The position numbers and the translations under genes are program-made. A stretch of DNA of 64,000 nt from Gracilibacillus dipsosauri. GTDB taxonomy: Bacteria; Bacillota; Bacilli; Bacillales; Amphibacillaceae. The stretch lies in assembly GCF_003176895.1 (NCBI RefSeq), contig NZ_QGTD01000014.1, positions 31,474 to 95,473 of the forward strand. Reading direction: 5' to 3'. The notes beneath the pieces were generated by a model, which ran no database searches, was not told the DNA's origin, and saw only the letters and a list, made by a program, of their open reading frames with translations. Within the stretch, counting starts at the first letter, position 1. Each line of letters opens with the position of its first letter. Shown here one piece after another: positions 54,585 through 62,650 of the stretch.

Positions 54585-56783
54585 TTAACTTGATGAAATA
54601 TCGACAGCATAATGCAATATCTTGATTTTGGTACCCTCTGGATTATTTTTATAGTAAAAGAAGAAGGTATTACTTCTTTGATCCCATTCAAAATTTATTG
54701 ATTTTTCCTTATTCTGTTCATCAACAATTAGGATTTTTACTGGTTTGACTGGATATCTTATCCTACACACTCCTGGTACATGTAATGGACCTTTCATTAG
54801 AATCGAATATTCGTTATGAGCCTTTTCAACACTTTCCATTCTGGATGAAGAGGCAATGACTTGAATATCTGTTTCGTTTGTCTGACTATTTAAATCATAG
54901 AGAAGTGATTGATTACCCGGCAGGATCGTAACCTCTTCTTTTATCGATAAATTAGGATCCAATAAATCAACATATAGGCCGCTTAAACGAAGTGGCTCCA
55001 TATGAACCGATTCCTCCATGACAGAACTGATGACATAAGGGCCTCTTCTCAATAACAAATAATTCTTTTCATCCCACCGAAATGAATCTTGTGCACTTTT
55101 CTCTGTCGCTTTTTTCACAGTATCCTTTAGAAGCTTTGCGTTCTGTTCATTCTGAGCAAATTCATTCGGATGATTTGGCAGTATAGTCACGAGCCCTTTC
55201 CCAACATGTTGAATGCCTTCTCTCCATTCCACTCCTAATGACTCAAGAAGATGCTCTGCAGGGTTATTATAATCAGCCTCTTGTGTGTTCCACCATTCTC
55301 TTACTTGGTGAAAAGCATCACTCCCATCACCTACGTAAATCAAATTGCCTCCGTTTTGCACCCATTGACTTATGCCAAGGTGAATATCTGGCGCTTCCGG
55401 CTTCATAAATTCATAGCTTAGGATTAAAGTTTTGTAATGGTTTAAATAGGACGTGAATCGCCGGATATTGTCTAACTGGATCGGTCTTACTGGAATCCCG
55501 GATTTCAGCAACGGTAAAGCTAATCCGTAAAACTCTGACCAATAAAGTAGCTCTTTAGCTTTATTTCCCTTCAGCATCTCTCGTTCTGTTCCATCATATT
55601 TTTGTGAAGTATCTTCTCCTGAAATCTCAGGATGGTTTCTTTGAAACATGGCGGTATCAGAGAGCATTAGACCAACCGGATCCAAACCATTCTCCCACTT
55701 TATTTCATCTTGGTTTAAGTCACGGAGTACATTCATAATAATAAGCAAACTCGTTGCATAGCTAGGTGGAATGGGCTCTTTTCCTTTTCCATCCTTCTTA
55801 GGATACGACCGGTTGAAGATTCGGTTGGGCCAAGGCGATATTTCATACCGAAACACATCTGGATGAAAAAGGGATGCCACTAATGTTTTGACATAATTAT
55901 TCTTATAGTCCTCCCAATCATAATTCGGATTATCCTCGATTGGATCATGTAGAAACCACATTCTTCTTTCCGTTCCTCGCGCCAATTCTTGCATAACTCC
56001 ATATTCTAAGTAAGCCGTTTCAAATGTCCTTTCTTTTGCGATCCCACCATAGACATTAGGCGTACGAGAAGTCCCTGTCCATACTTGTGCGATATAGCCA
56101 TCAACTGTTGGCAGACTAAGCAATTGGGACTGTGGGCTGACGATCCGCCATTGTGTATAGTTAATTAGACTATGTGTAGGGACATAAAACCGTAAAGTTC
56201 TCTGATATTTTACTTGTGCATATTCCTTAAGCTCTGTACATAGACGATCTAAACATCTCTTATACAAAAATGCCTTTAACTTGGAAGCACGGTACTGCCC
56301 ATCTACAGATTCATGTGGTGGTGTCCATTCCTCCTTGTAGAAAATCCGCCACTCTCGCTTAAAAGCTTCGGAGTAACCTCCTTCCACCCAAAACTCTGGT
56401 TCTTCGAGATGAATGGCTTCTACCCCAGCATCTACAGCCTTCTTGATACGACTCGTTAAATAGTTAGTAAAGGCAATGGTTGGCACCATATATGGAACAT
56501 CTTTACCATGACTGATAGTTTCACCATATCGATTTTTCTGAGCTTCGTCCCAATGATTCCTGCCATCCACTTGACCATATAAATAATCTTGATATTCTCC
56601 CCATGCCACCCCTGTCATGAGATGAACTACATACCCACATTCCTGCCATTCTTTGATTCTTTCCGGCATTGAATCATCGATGCCATAAACCATCACAAAA
56701 TCGGTTCGCAAATCTATGGAGGGGTGATATGCTACTCTTTCCTGAAAACCTGTTCTTTCTTCCCATCTATCATCTATTTTCAT
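54585..56783 (-). CDS. Unclassified glycoside-hydrolase-like protein
   Basis: 732-aa protein that I cannot place in a named family. The first half (about residues 1-330) looks like a TIM barrel: strands FVMVYGI, YVVHLMTGVAWG, AIHLEEPEFW (124-132, with Glu127/Glu128/Glu130), LRFYVPTH, RMWFLHD. A second part (about 450-500, KTLILSYEFM... NGGNLIYVGDGSDAF) resembles the amidotransferase-like domain of beta-galactosidase trimerisation regions. The C-terminal 150 residues are beta-rich. No signal peptide. The start has GGGAGGAGAAGC ahead. It lies between DUF4965 and GH38 genes, so a glycosidase on the same substrate is likely but unproven. Confidence 0.7.
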   Translation of the reverse strand: MKIDDRWEERTGFQERVAYHPSIDLRTDFVMVYGIDDSMPERIKEWQECGYVVHLMTGVAWGEYQDYLYGQVDGRNHWDEAQKNRYGETISHGKDVPYMVPTIAFTNYLTSRIKKAVDAGVEAIHLEEPEFWVEGGYSEAFKREWRIFYKEEWTPPHESVDGQYRASKLKAFLYKRCLDRLCTELKEYAQVKYQRTLRFYVPTHSLINYTQWRIVSPQSQLLSLPTVDGYIAQVWTGTSRTPNVYGGIAKERTFETAYLEYGVMQELARGTERRMWFLHDPIEDNPNYDWEDYKNNYVKTLVASLFHPDVFRYEISPWPNRIFNRSYPKKDGKGKEPIPPSYATSLLIIMNVLRDLNQDEIKWENGLDPVGLMLSDTAMFQRNHPEISGEDTSQKYDGTEREMLKGNKAKELLYWSEFYGLALPLLKSGIPVRPIQLDNIRRFTSYLNHYKTLILSYEFMKPEAPDIHLGISQWVQNGGNLIYVGDGSDAFHQVREWWNTQEADYNNPAEHLLESLGVEWREGIQHVGKGLVTILPNHPNEFAQNEQNAKLLKDTVKKATEKSAQDSFRWDEKNYLLLRRGPYVISSVMEESVHMEPLRLSGLYVDLLDPNLSIKEEVTILPGNQSLLYDLNSQTNETDIQVIASSSRMESVEKAHNEYSILMKGPLHVPGVCRIRYPVKPVKILIVDEQNKEKSINFEWDQRSNTFFFYYKNNPEGTKIKILHYAVDISSS

Positions 56784-56804
56784 GCTTCTCCTCCCGAAAA
56801 AACG

Positions 56805-58826
56805 TTAATTTTTAATCCAATCCCTTGTGAGCAGTAAGATAAATAATCCTCCGACAACAGAGCGGTTCTTAAAATTTAGTCGTTTCGCTGTTTTTGTATC
56901 ATACCAATCTGTAAATGGAACACGATCCTCGGTCTCATTTAAAAAGTGCCAAAGCGGTTCTATTAGGGAAAGTCTATCCTCTTCCCGTTCAGCTAATGCC
57001 GCTGCCCAAACTAACCAATCGGCTTTCGTATACGTTTGGCGACTATCCAAAGGGGTTCCATAGCGATTCTTCCTTGCGAGATAATAATTTACTTCTTTTT
57101 GCTTTACTTCATCGGAGAATAAATTCAGAGAGAACAGATTATCCCAAATGAGGTTATATTTGAGGCTCCAAGTTCCAGACTGATCAAATGTCAATTTAAA
57201 ATGATCGTTATCATCTGCCATCTCTTCCCATTCCCTTGCCATCAGCTGTGCATGATGTAGGTAATCCTCCTTTTCTTCCGCCTTTCCTAGCAATCCACAC
57301 AGAATTCCATAACTACCTACCCCTATAATTGCTTTAATAGAAAGATTCGCATTATGGGCCAAATGGCCTGCAAAGTCATCTGTACAAAGCTGATGTCCTG
57401 GGTCCAGTCCGTTTCTTCGGAGGTATTTTGCCCATTGTGTTAGTAAATCCCAATTTTCTTCCGCAAATTGCGTTTTTCCTTCCGCTAGACAAACTGCTGT
57501 CATCATAATGAGGATGTTGCCACATTCTTCAATCGGCATTTGGTTCTCAACGGCATTCTCCCCATATACCTGACCATTAGCAATCGGATATGTCCCGACA
57601 TCATGTGGAGCAAAATCAAACGGCCATTCATCTGATCGTGCATAACAGAAAATCGGGCGCATCATCCCCTTGACTAATGCTGGGTTATAAAGTAAAAATA
57701 ATGGGGCGGATGGGTAACTGATATCGACTGTTCCTATACAGCCGTTACTGTTGTTTTCCTTAGATAAAAATAACAAATCACCTTTTTCATCAAGAACTAG
57801 CTTATGGGCAGCAATTGCCTGACGGTATGCTAGAGACACCATATCTCGATATTTATCGCCTCCAAGCTTCGTTGCCTTTTCCTTTAATTTTTTGTTAAAT
57901 CTAGCACAAGCTTTTTTGATAGTTGGATACTCCCTTATGGCCAATAGCAACATTTGACCCATCGTTAGACCATCTCTCTTCCAATATCCAGGAAGCTGTT
58001 GATGGAAGTATTCGATGGAAACGATATCATCATATGCCAGAACTAAGAAGTCCGATTTCTTTTCTGATGTCACCATTCCAAAATCCAGTACGGCTGCCAT
58101 TACTGGGCAATCTCCCTCTACACTGCGTGGCATTTGTGTATCATCCTTTTTAGGTAGTGACCCTTGCTCCATCCATGTTCTTCGGATATCCATCGAATGA
58201 ATGACTGTTTCTCCATAGTAAGTGTCAGAAACTACTAAATGAAGATAACCCCAGTCAATGCGTGTATCATCACCTTTGCGTCCTAAAATAGGCTGATCCA
58301 AGGAACCCATTTTCATACTTTCGAAACGTCCTCCTAGATTTACTCGTGACCAGTTCACTTGTTGGGTGGGTTCATGGACACACCATTCTCCTGTCACATC
58401 AAAGTAAATTTGAACATCATGTAGATTACCATCATTCGACCAGACGTCAAATGTTATATAAGACGCAGGTCGCGATAGAATATCTAGATTATCTAGTAAA
58501 AGCGGGGTCATAAATTCTACTTGAAGTGTTATCCCTGCACCTTCAAAAGTATAGATCGTATTTAATGGATCGACGGTTAGAGCAACTTGCTGTAAATAGT
58601 CTTGCTCTTCTCCATGTTCAGTTTGAGGAAGCTTCCCCATAAATCGCCATGCTTTTCCATCAATACGGATCATTCCCATCATTCCATGGATACCAGCAGT
58701 TCCGCCTTGCTGAAATGTCCAATGATGTGTGTGATCATCGAAAAGATGATCATTACTACTCCATACATTAAAATAAGGATCTACAGTTACTAGAGGCACA
58801 GCAGGAGGTCTAAGTGTAAATGTCAT
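56805..58826 (-). CDS. DUF4965/glutaminase-A-family protein
   Basis: 673-aa protein. RPPAVPLVTVDPYFNVWSSN (6-25) and HHWTF (34-38) match the N-terminal domain of the glutaminase-A family (DUF5127/DUF4965/DUF1793). The C-terminal (alpha/alpha)6 toroid shows DISYPSAPLFLLYNP (368-382), PHDVGTYPIANGQ (407-419) and MPIEECGN (430-437). Fungal members are called glutaminases and are secreted; this one has no signal peptide. Its placement between a sugar transporter and glycosidases suggests a glycan substrate instead. Weak ribosome site (GGATGTG) before ATG. Confidence 0.82.
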   Translation of the reverse strand: MTFTLRPPAVPLVTVDPYFNVWSSNDHLFDDHTHHWTFQQGGTAGIHGMMGMIRIDGKAWRFMGKLPQTEHGEEQDYLQQVALTVDPLNTIYTFEGAGITLQVEFMTPLLLDNLDILSRPASYITFDVWSNDGNLHDVQIYFDVTGEWCVHEPTQQVNWSRVNLGGRFESMKMGSLDQPILGRKGDDTRIDWGYLHLVVSDTYYGETVIHSMDIRRTWMEQGSLPKKDDTQMPRSVEGDCPVMAAVLDFGMVTSEKKSDFLVLAYDDIVSIEYFHQQLPGYWKRDGLTMGQMLLLAIREYPTIKKACARFNKKLKEKATKLGGDKYRDMVSLAYRQAIAAHKLVLDEKGDLLFLSKENNSNGCIGTVDISYPSAPLFLLYNPALVKGMMRPIFCYARSDEWPFDFAPHDVGTYPIANGQVYGENAVENQMPIEECGNILIMMTAVCLAEGKTQFAEENWDLLTQWAKYLRRNGLDPGHQLCTDDFAGHLAHNANLSIKAIIGVGSYGILCGLLGKAEEKEDYLHHAQLMAREWEEMADDNDHFKLTFDQSGTWSLKYNLIWDNLFSLNLFSDEVKQKEVNYYLARKNRYGTPLDSRQTYTKADWLVWAAALAEREEDRLSLIEPLWHFLNETEDRVPFTDWYDTKTAKRLNFKNRSVVGGLFILLLTRDWIKN

Positions 58827-58868
58827 TATGTCACATCCATTCTCGTATTATCGTTTGTTAGGTGGAAG

Positions 58869-58891
58869 CCCCCTCAGTTATCAACAAGGGG
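58869..58891 (-). repeat. Stem-loop behind the solute-binding-protein gene
   Basis: On the minus strand CCCCTT pairs with GAGGGG across about 11 bases, in the 85-base gap between the lipoprotein gene and the DUF4965 gene. No T-run follows. Such hairpins often follow solute-binding-protein genes and raise their mRNA level relative to downstream genes; here that is inference. Confidence 0.4.
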
Positions 58892-58911
58892 ACCTCTAGT
58901 TCATAAGAAAC

Positions 58912-60546
58912 TTAGTTTGAAGTTCGATAACGCATAAATTCTGTTCCACTTTGTGCTTGCTTGGTGATTTCATCTGCCACTTCTTCAATTCCAGCCTCTA
59001 TTAATGCGTCACGAGTTTCATTAATAATATTGAGTGCCTCCTCATCAGAGCCTGCATGAATTGCCTGTTGAACCACATCACCCATTACAACCGTTACTGG
59101 TTCTATCTGCTCAAAATTCGGGTGGTTCTGTAATACGGAATATGGATCAATTCCTGTAATTGGCTGTATACCATCTTTCCTTCTAATTTTGATAAATTCT
59201 TGCTTTACCTCATACTGCTTATCAAATTGATGACCAAATGGTCCACCACCAAGTGAGTCCTCCCGATCTAATCCTGAGAATGCGATATAATGATTAATTC
59301 CTTCATTCTTAAATGTTCCATCATTAATTTTCTCTACCATCTCTTCCTTAGCAACTACTTTTCCATCCACTAAATCGTAATGTACCCCTTCAATGCCGAA
59401 CTTAGTTAGAAGAAAACCTTCATCACTTGATAAATAATCAAATAACTTAACGAAAGCATCCAATTTTTCCTCAGATGCATCGGCAAAAATAGCGATTAAC
59501 TGACTACCTTGAACATTAAACTCTGTCCGATAACGATCTCCACTAAAGTCTTCTAGTGGTCCCAATGGCACATATTTTTCTTCTATACCTCCCTGCTTCG
59601 TGTCATTCCAAAGACCCGGGAATTGGTTTGGTATGACGGCATATCTCCCTTGAGAAACCTTTTCTCTTGCAATGGTTCCAGTATGTGAGTAGACTTCCGG
59701 ATCAAGTAATCCTTCACTCATTAACCTTCTCATATACAGAATCCATTCTTCATATTCCTCCGTCATAAAGTTATACCTTGCATTTCCCTCCTCATCGATA
59801 AACCAACTGCCAGCTCCTGCTACAGGTACAAACATTTCAGAGGTAATATCCAATGGCCATCCATTGTCATATGCACCTAATGGGAAAACAAGATTACCAC
59901 TTGCTTGAAACTCGCCCTCTTTTACCGCTTTCAAAAAGTTATATAAATCCTCTGGTGTTTTTACAGAGCCTGGATCTATTCCAACCTCCTTTGCAATGTC
60001 TTTATGAACATACAGCCCATACAGCCAATCCTCTATATCTGCTTCTGTAGCAGGATACATAGAGTGAAGCATAAATTGACCGCCTTCCTGCTGACTAATA
60101 ATATCGTTATATAAAGAGGTGGACATATTTTCCTCTTTTACAACTTCCGCTAAGTTTGGGTACTTTTCTATATATGGTGTTAAATCATGCAAAAGTCCAT
60201 CATTTGCCGCTTCTAGTAACATTTCCGCTTCCTTTCCCCATGCCGGACCAATATAGACATCCGGGAACTCTCCAGTTGCCAAGACCTGTGTTAACTTATC
60301 CACTTCACTACCATTTGTGTACTCAAAGTCTAGCTTCACTCCTGTTTCTTCTAATATCTTTTCTGCAACAGGATTCATTGGATCTTCTGGAGCATTTGCC
60401 CCTGAGCCATTCCAATTATGCAAAACCTTTAATGTCACTGTATCCCCATCTTCTGAACTACTACTCTCTTCACTACAAGCTACTAACAAGGTGAATAGGA
60501 TAAAAACAAGGAAAGCTATAAACGATCTGATCATTGCTCGGTTCAT
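58912..60546 (-). CDS. Lipoprotein oligosaccharide-binding protein of an ABC importer
   Basis: 544-aa extracellular solute-binding protein (LplA/YtcQ group). The N-terminus is a lipoprotein signal with lipobox LVAC (Cys24), then an acidic/serine-rich linker (SEESSSSEDGD). The remaining sequence has the two-lobe family 1 layout. Its size fits the large binding proteins that carry oligosaccharides. GGAGGGATTTCC precedes ATG. It follows the two permease genes, from which it is separated by about 40 bases. Confidence 0.92.
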   Translation of the reverse strand: MNRAMIRSFIAFLVFILFTLLVACSEESSSSEDGDTVTLKVLHNWNGSGANAPEDPMNPVAEKILEETGVKLDFEYTNGSEVDKLTQVLATGEFPDVYIGPAWGKEAEMLLEAANDGLLHDLTPYIEKYPNLAEVVKEENMSTSLYNDIISQQEGGQFMLHSMYPATEADIEDWLYGLYVHKDIAKEVGIDPGSVKTPEDLYNFLKAVKEGEFQASGNLVFPLGAYDNGWPLDITSEMFVPVAGAGSWFIDEEGNARYNFMTEEYEEWILYMRRLMSEGLLDPEVYSHTGTIAREKVSQGRYAVIPNQFPGLWNDTKQGGIEEKYVPLGPLEDFSGDRYRTEFNVQGSQLIAIFADASEEKLDAFVKLFDYLSSDEGFLLTKFGIEGVHYDLVDGKVVAKEEMVEKINDGTFKNEGINHYIAFSGLDREDSLGGGPFGHQFDKQYEVKQEFIKIRRKDGIQPITGIDPYSVLQNHPNFEQIEPVTVVMGDVVQQAIHAGSDEEALNIINETRDALIEAGIEEVADEITKQAQSGTEFMRYRTSN

Positions 60547-60583
60547 GGAAATCCCTCCAAAATTCTATTTAATCAAACAAATA

Positions 60584-61474
60584 TTACCCCTTGATAGAAC
60601 CAACCATAACGCCTTTAACAAAATACTTTTGTAAAAATGGATACACACAAATAATAGGTAATGTGGCAACGATCAATGTCGCCATCCGTAATGATTCAGG
60701 TGTTACCGAAATCATCCCAGTTGATACGGTTGTGCCTGTTTGTGAAGCTCTTTGGGCTGCATTTGCTAACGCCTCAGATTCCGTTAATAATTCATTTAGA
60801 AGTGTTTGCACGGGTCTTAATGATTCTTCCGTCACAAAGTAGGTTCCTGTAAACCAATCATTCCAATGAAAAACTCCTTGAAACAAGGCAATAGTAGCAA
60901 GCACCGGCATAGACAACGGCAGAATAATGCTCACAAATACCCTAAAGTTACTAGCTCCATCTATTTGTGCTGATTCTTCTAAGGAGCTCGGAAGCTGTTG
61001 AAAAAAGGTTCGCATAATAATGATATGGAAGAAACTAAACAAAAAGGGAAAAACAAAGACCCAAAAATTATTAATCAATCCTAATTCCCGATAAAGTATA
61101 AAGTTTGGTATCATTCCACCACTAAATATAGAAGGTATAAAAATAAAAAAGGTGAAAAAGGTTTTCCCAGGCAGATTCTTCCTTGTTAAAGCATAGGCAA
61201 ATAGTGCTGATAAAACGACATGCAAGATCGTACCAATTACGGTCCGAAGTATTGTAATGACATATGCATTTAAAAATGTACTATCTTTAAATATCTGTAT
61301 ATAATTTTCAAATGTGAATCCTCTCGGCAGAAAATAAATAGGGTAATTCATTGCTTCAACGCCGTCACTTAAAGAATAAGCAAGGATATAAATAAACGGA
61401 TATAAGGTTGTAAAAGCGAAGATGGCGAGAAACAAATAATTAAATACCGAAAAAATCGACCACTTTTTTTTCAT
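60584..61474 (-). CDS. Carbohydrate ABC transporter permease, LplC/YtcP type
   Basis: 296-aa integral membrane protein with six predicted spans. It carries the EAA loop ESAQIDGASNFRVFVSIILP, which contacts the ATPase. The ATG at 61472-61474 is chosen because it starts the family's MKKKWSIFSVF and has AAAGGAGGTT ahead; the longer reading begins within that ribosome site. Partner of the neighbouring permease. Confidence 0.93.
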   Translation of the reverse strand: MKKKWSIFSVFNYLFLAIFAFTTLYPFIYILAYSLSDGVEAMNYPIYFLPRGFTFENYIQIFKDSTFLNAYVITILRTVIGTILHVVLSALFAYALTRKNLPGKTFFTFFIFIPSIFSGGMIPNFILYRELGLINNFWVFVFPFLFSFFHIIIMRTFFQQLPSSLEESAQIDGASNFRVFVSIILPLSMPVLATIALFQGVFHWNDWFTGTYFVTEESLRPVQTLLNELLTESEALANAAQRASQTGTTVSTGMISVTPESLRMATLIVATLPIICVYPFLQKYFVKGVMVGSIKG

Positions 61475-61491
61475 TACGATATGAACCTCCT

Positions 61492-62442
61492 TTACCATAA
61501 TGATGTTTCATTTACTTTCTTGCTAATGCTATTGGCTACTATAATTAGAATGACACCGATGATCCCTTGAAATAAACCTACTGCTGTGGCATAACTTAAC
61601 CTCCCTTGCTCTAAGCCTGATTGGATTACATATACATCTAACACCGTTCCGATGGAAGCAGTTGATGGAGTATTTAATAGTAATAATTGTTCATATCCTA
61701 CGGTCATGATACTTCCACATGCTAGCAAGAACATAATGACCATTACTGGACGTATCGAAGGGATCGTAATATGCCACATTTGTCTAAATCTATTAGCACC
61801 ATCCATTTTAGCTGATTCATATAATTGTTGATCCACTCCTGAAATTGCAGCTAAATAGATAATGGCTCCAAAACCTACTGTTTTCCAAATGTCCGAGAGT
61901 ATAACGACTTGATAAAAATATTCAAGATTGCCTAGGAATTGAATTTTGTCGAAACCTAAAGAAGCTATCATTTCATTTATTGGGCCACCATATGGAGTAA
62001 GCATTCGTTGTAAAATAGTCACGACAACGACCCAAGATATAAAGTGAGGTAAATAGGAGATAGTCTGTACAGTCTTTTTAAATTTCATTAATTTTACTTC
62101 ATTTAATAACAACGCAAGGATAATTGGCATTGGGAAACCTATCACTAACTTCATAACACTAATTGTTAATGTATTGCGAATAATTTCCCATGATTGATAA
62201 AAATTAAAAAATTCCTTAAAATATTTCAACCCAGCCCAAGGACTGCCTGTAATTCCGCCTATAAAATTAAAATCTTTAAAGGCTACCGTTAAACCGTACA
62301 TAGGGATATACGAAAAAATAATAAACCAAATTATGCCTGGAAGCATGAACAGATAATATAAACGATGCTGCCATATTCTTCGCCATATACTTTTCTTCTT
62401 TTTTTTAGTTAGATTTGTCGTACTAATCCCGGCATTATTCAT
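61492..62442 (-). CDS. Carbohydrate ABC transporter permease, LplB type
   Basis: 316-aa membrane protein with six predicted spans (for example LFMLPGIIWFIIFSYIPMYG) and the EAA loop SAKMDGANRFRQMWHITIP. First structural gene of the transport operon. The ATG at 62440-62442 or a GTG three codons earlier could be the start; purine-rich AAAGGGAAGGGAAG lies ahead of both. No ATP-binding subunit is encoded nearby, as is common for this transporter group, which uses a shared MsmX-type ATPase. Confidence 0.92.
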   Translation of the reverse strand: MNNAGISTTNLTKKKKKSIWRRIWQHRLYYLFMLPGIIWFIIFSYIPMYGLTVAFKDFNFIGGITGSPWAGLKYFKEFFNFYQSWEIIRNTLTISVMKLVIGFPMPIILALLLNEVKLMKFKKTVQTISYLPHFISWVVVVTILQRMLTPYGGPINEMIASLGFDKIQFLGNLEYFYQVVILSDIWKTVGFGAIIYLAAISGVDQQLYESAKMDGANRFRQMWHITIPSIRPVMVIMFLLACGSIMTVGYEQLLLLNTPSTASIGTVLDVYVIQSGLEQGRLSYATAVGLFQGIIGVILIIVANSISKKVNETSLW

Positions 62443-62501
62443 TACTCCCACTTCCCTTCCCTTTTAAATGAATAAACATGCCTTCTTTCCACAACATCAT
62501 A

Positions 62502-62516
62502 TGTATGCGCTTGCAT
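62502..62516 (-). promoter_or_regulatory. cre box (CcpA site) at the transport-operon start
   Basis: On the minus strand ATGCAAGCGCATACA matches the consensus WTGNAANCGNWNNCA at every defined position. It starts directly behind the -10 box and covers the expected transcription start, a position where CcpA binding represses. This implies repression by preferred sugars. Confidence 0.88.
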
Positions 62517-62525
62517 TTAATATAA
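62517..62525. promoter_or_regulatory. Candidate regulator operator O1
   Basis: TTAATATAA covering the -10 box of the transport promoter. The same nine bases, preceded by CA and one variable base, recur at 62565 and 63800. Extended by one base per side, the sites read NTTA-ATA-TAAN, an inverted repeat that is perfect at the other two copies and has one mismatch here. Proposed target of the GntR-LacI regulator. Confidence 0.5.
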
Positions 62526-62547
62526 TTGATAATATATTATATGTCAA
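62519..62547 (-). promoter_or_regulatory. Promoter of the carbohydrate transport/degradation operon
   Basis: On the minus strand TTGACA (62542-62547) and TATATT (62519-62524) are separated by exactly 17 bases. Near-consensus sigma-A promoter in the 208-base gap between regulator and first permease. It is overlapped by a candidate operator and followed at once by a cre box. Confidence 0.85.
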
Positions 62548-62564
62548 TATATTTTATTCGACAA

Positions 62565-62573
62565 TTAATATAA
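62565..62573. promoter_or_regulatory. Candidate regulator operator O2
   Basis: Second TTAATATAA copy, in the perfect inverted repeat ATTA-ATA-TAAT. Its centre is 48 bases from that of O1, upstream of the -35 box. Spacing would allow two dimers to bind on the same side of the DNA or to loop. Confidence 0.5.
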
Positions 62574-62593
62574 TAATATAATATATAAACGCT

Positions 62594-62634
62594 AATAAAA
62601 AAGCTGTTTCGATGGAATGTGTCCACAAAACAGC
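62594..62634 (-). terminator. Terminator of the regulator gene
   Basis: On the minus strand GCTGTTT pairs with AAACAGC, with further pairing of GTGGA and TCCAT inside, followed by TTTTTT. It lies 17 bases behind the regulator stop and separates it from the structural operon. Confidence 0.8.
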
Positions 62635-62650
62635 ATGAGTTTTTCCTTTA

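Noticed and set aside
54585..56783. Assignment of the 732-aa protein to GH42 beta-galactosidase
   Set aside because: The middle domain resembles the trimerisation region, but the barrel lacks the catalytic motifs of GH42, so only a general hydrolase-like call is kept.
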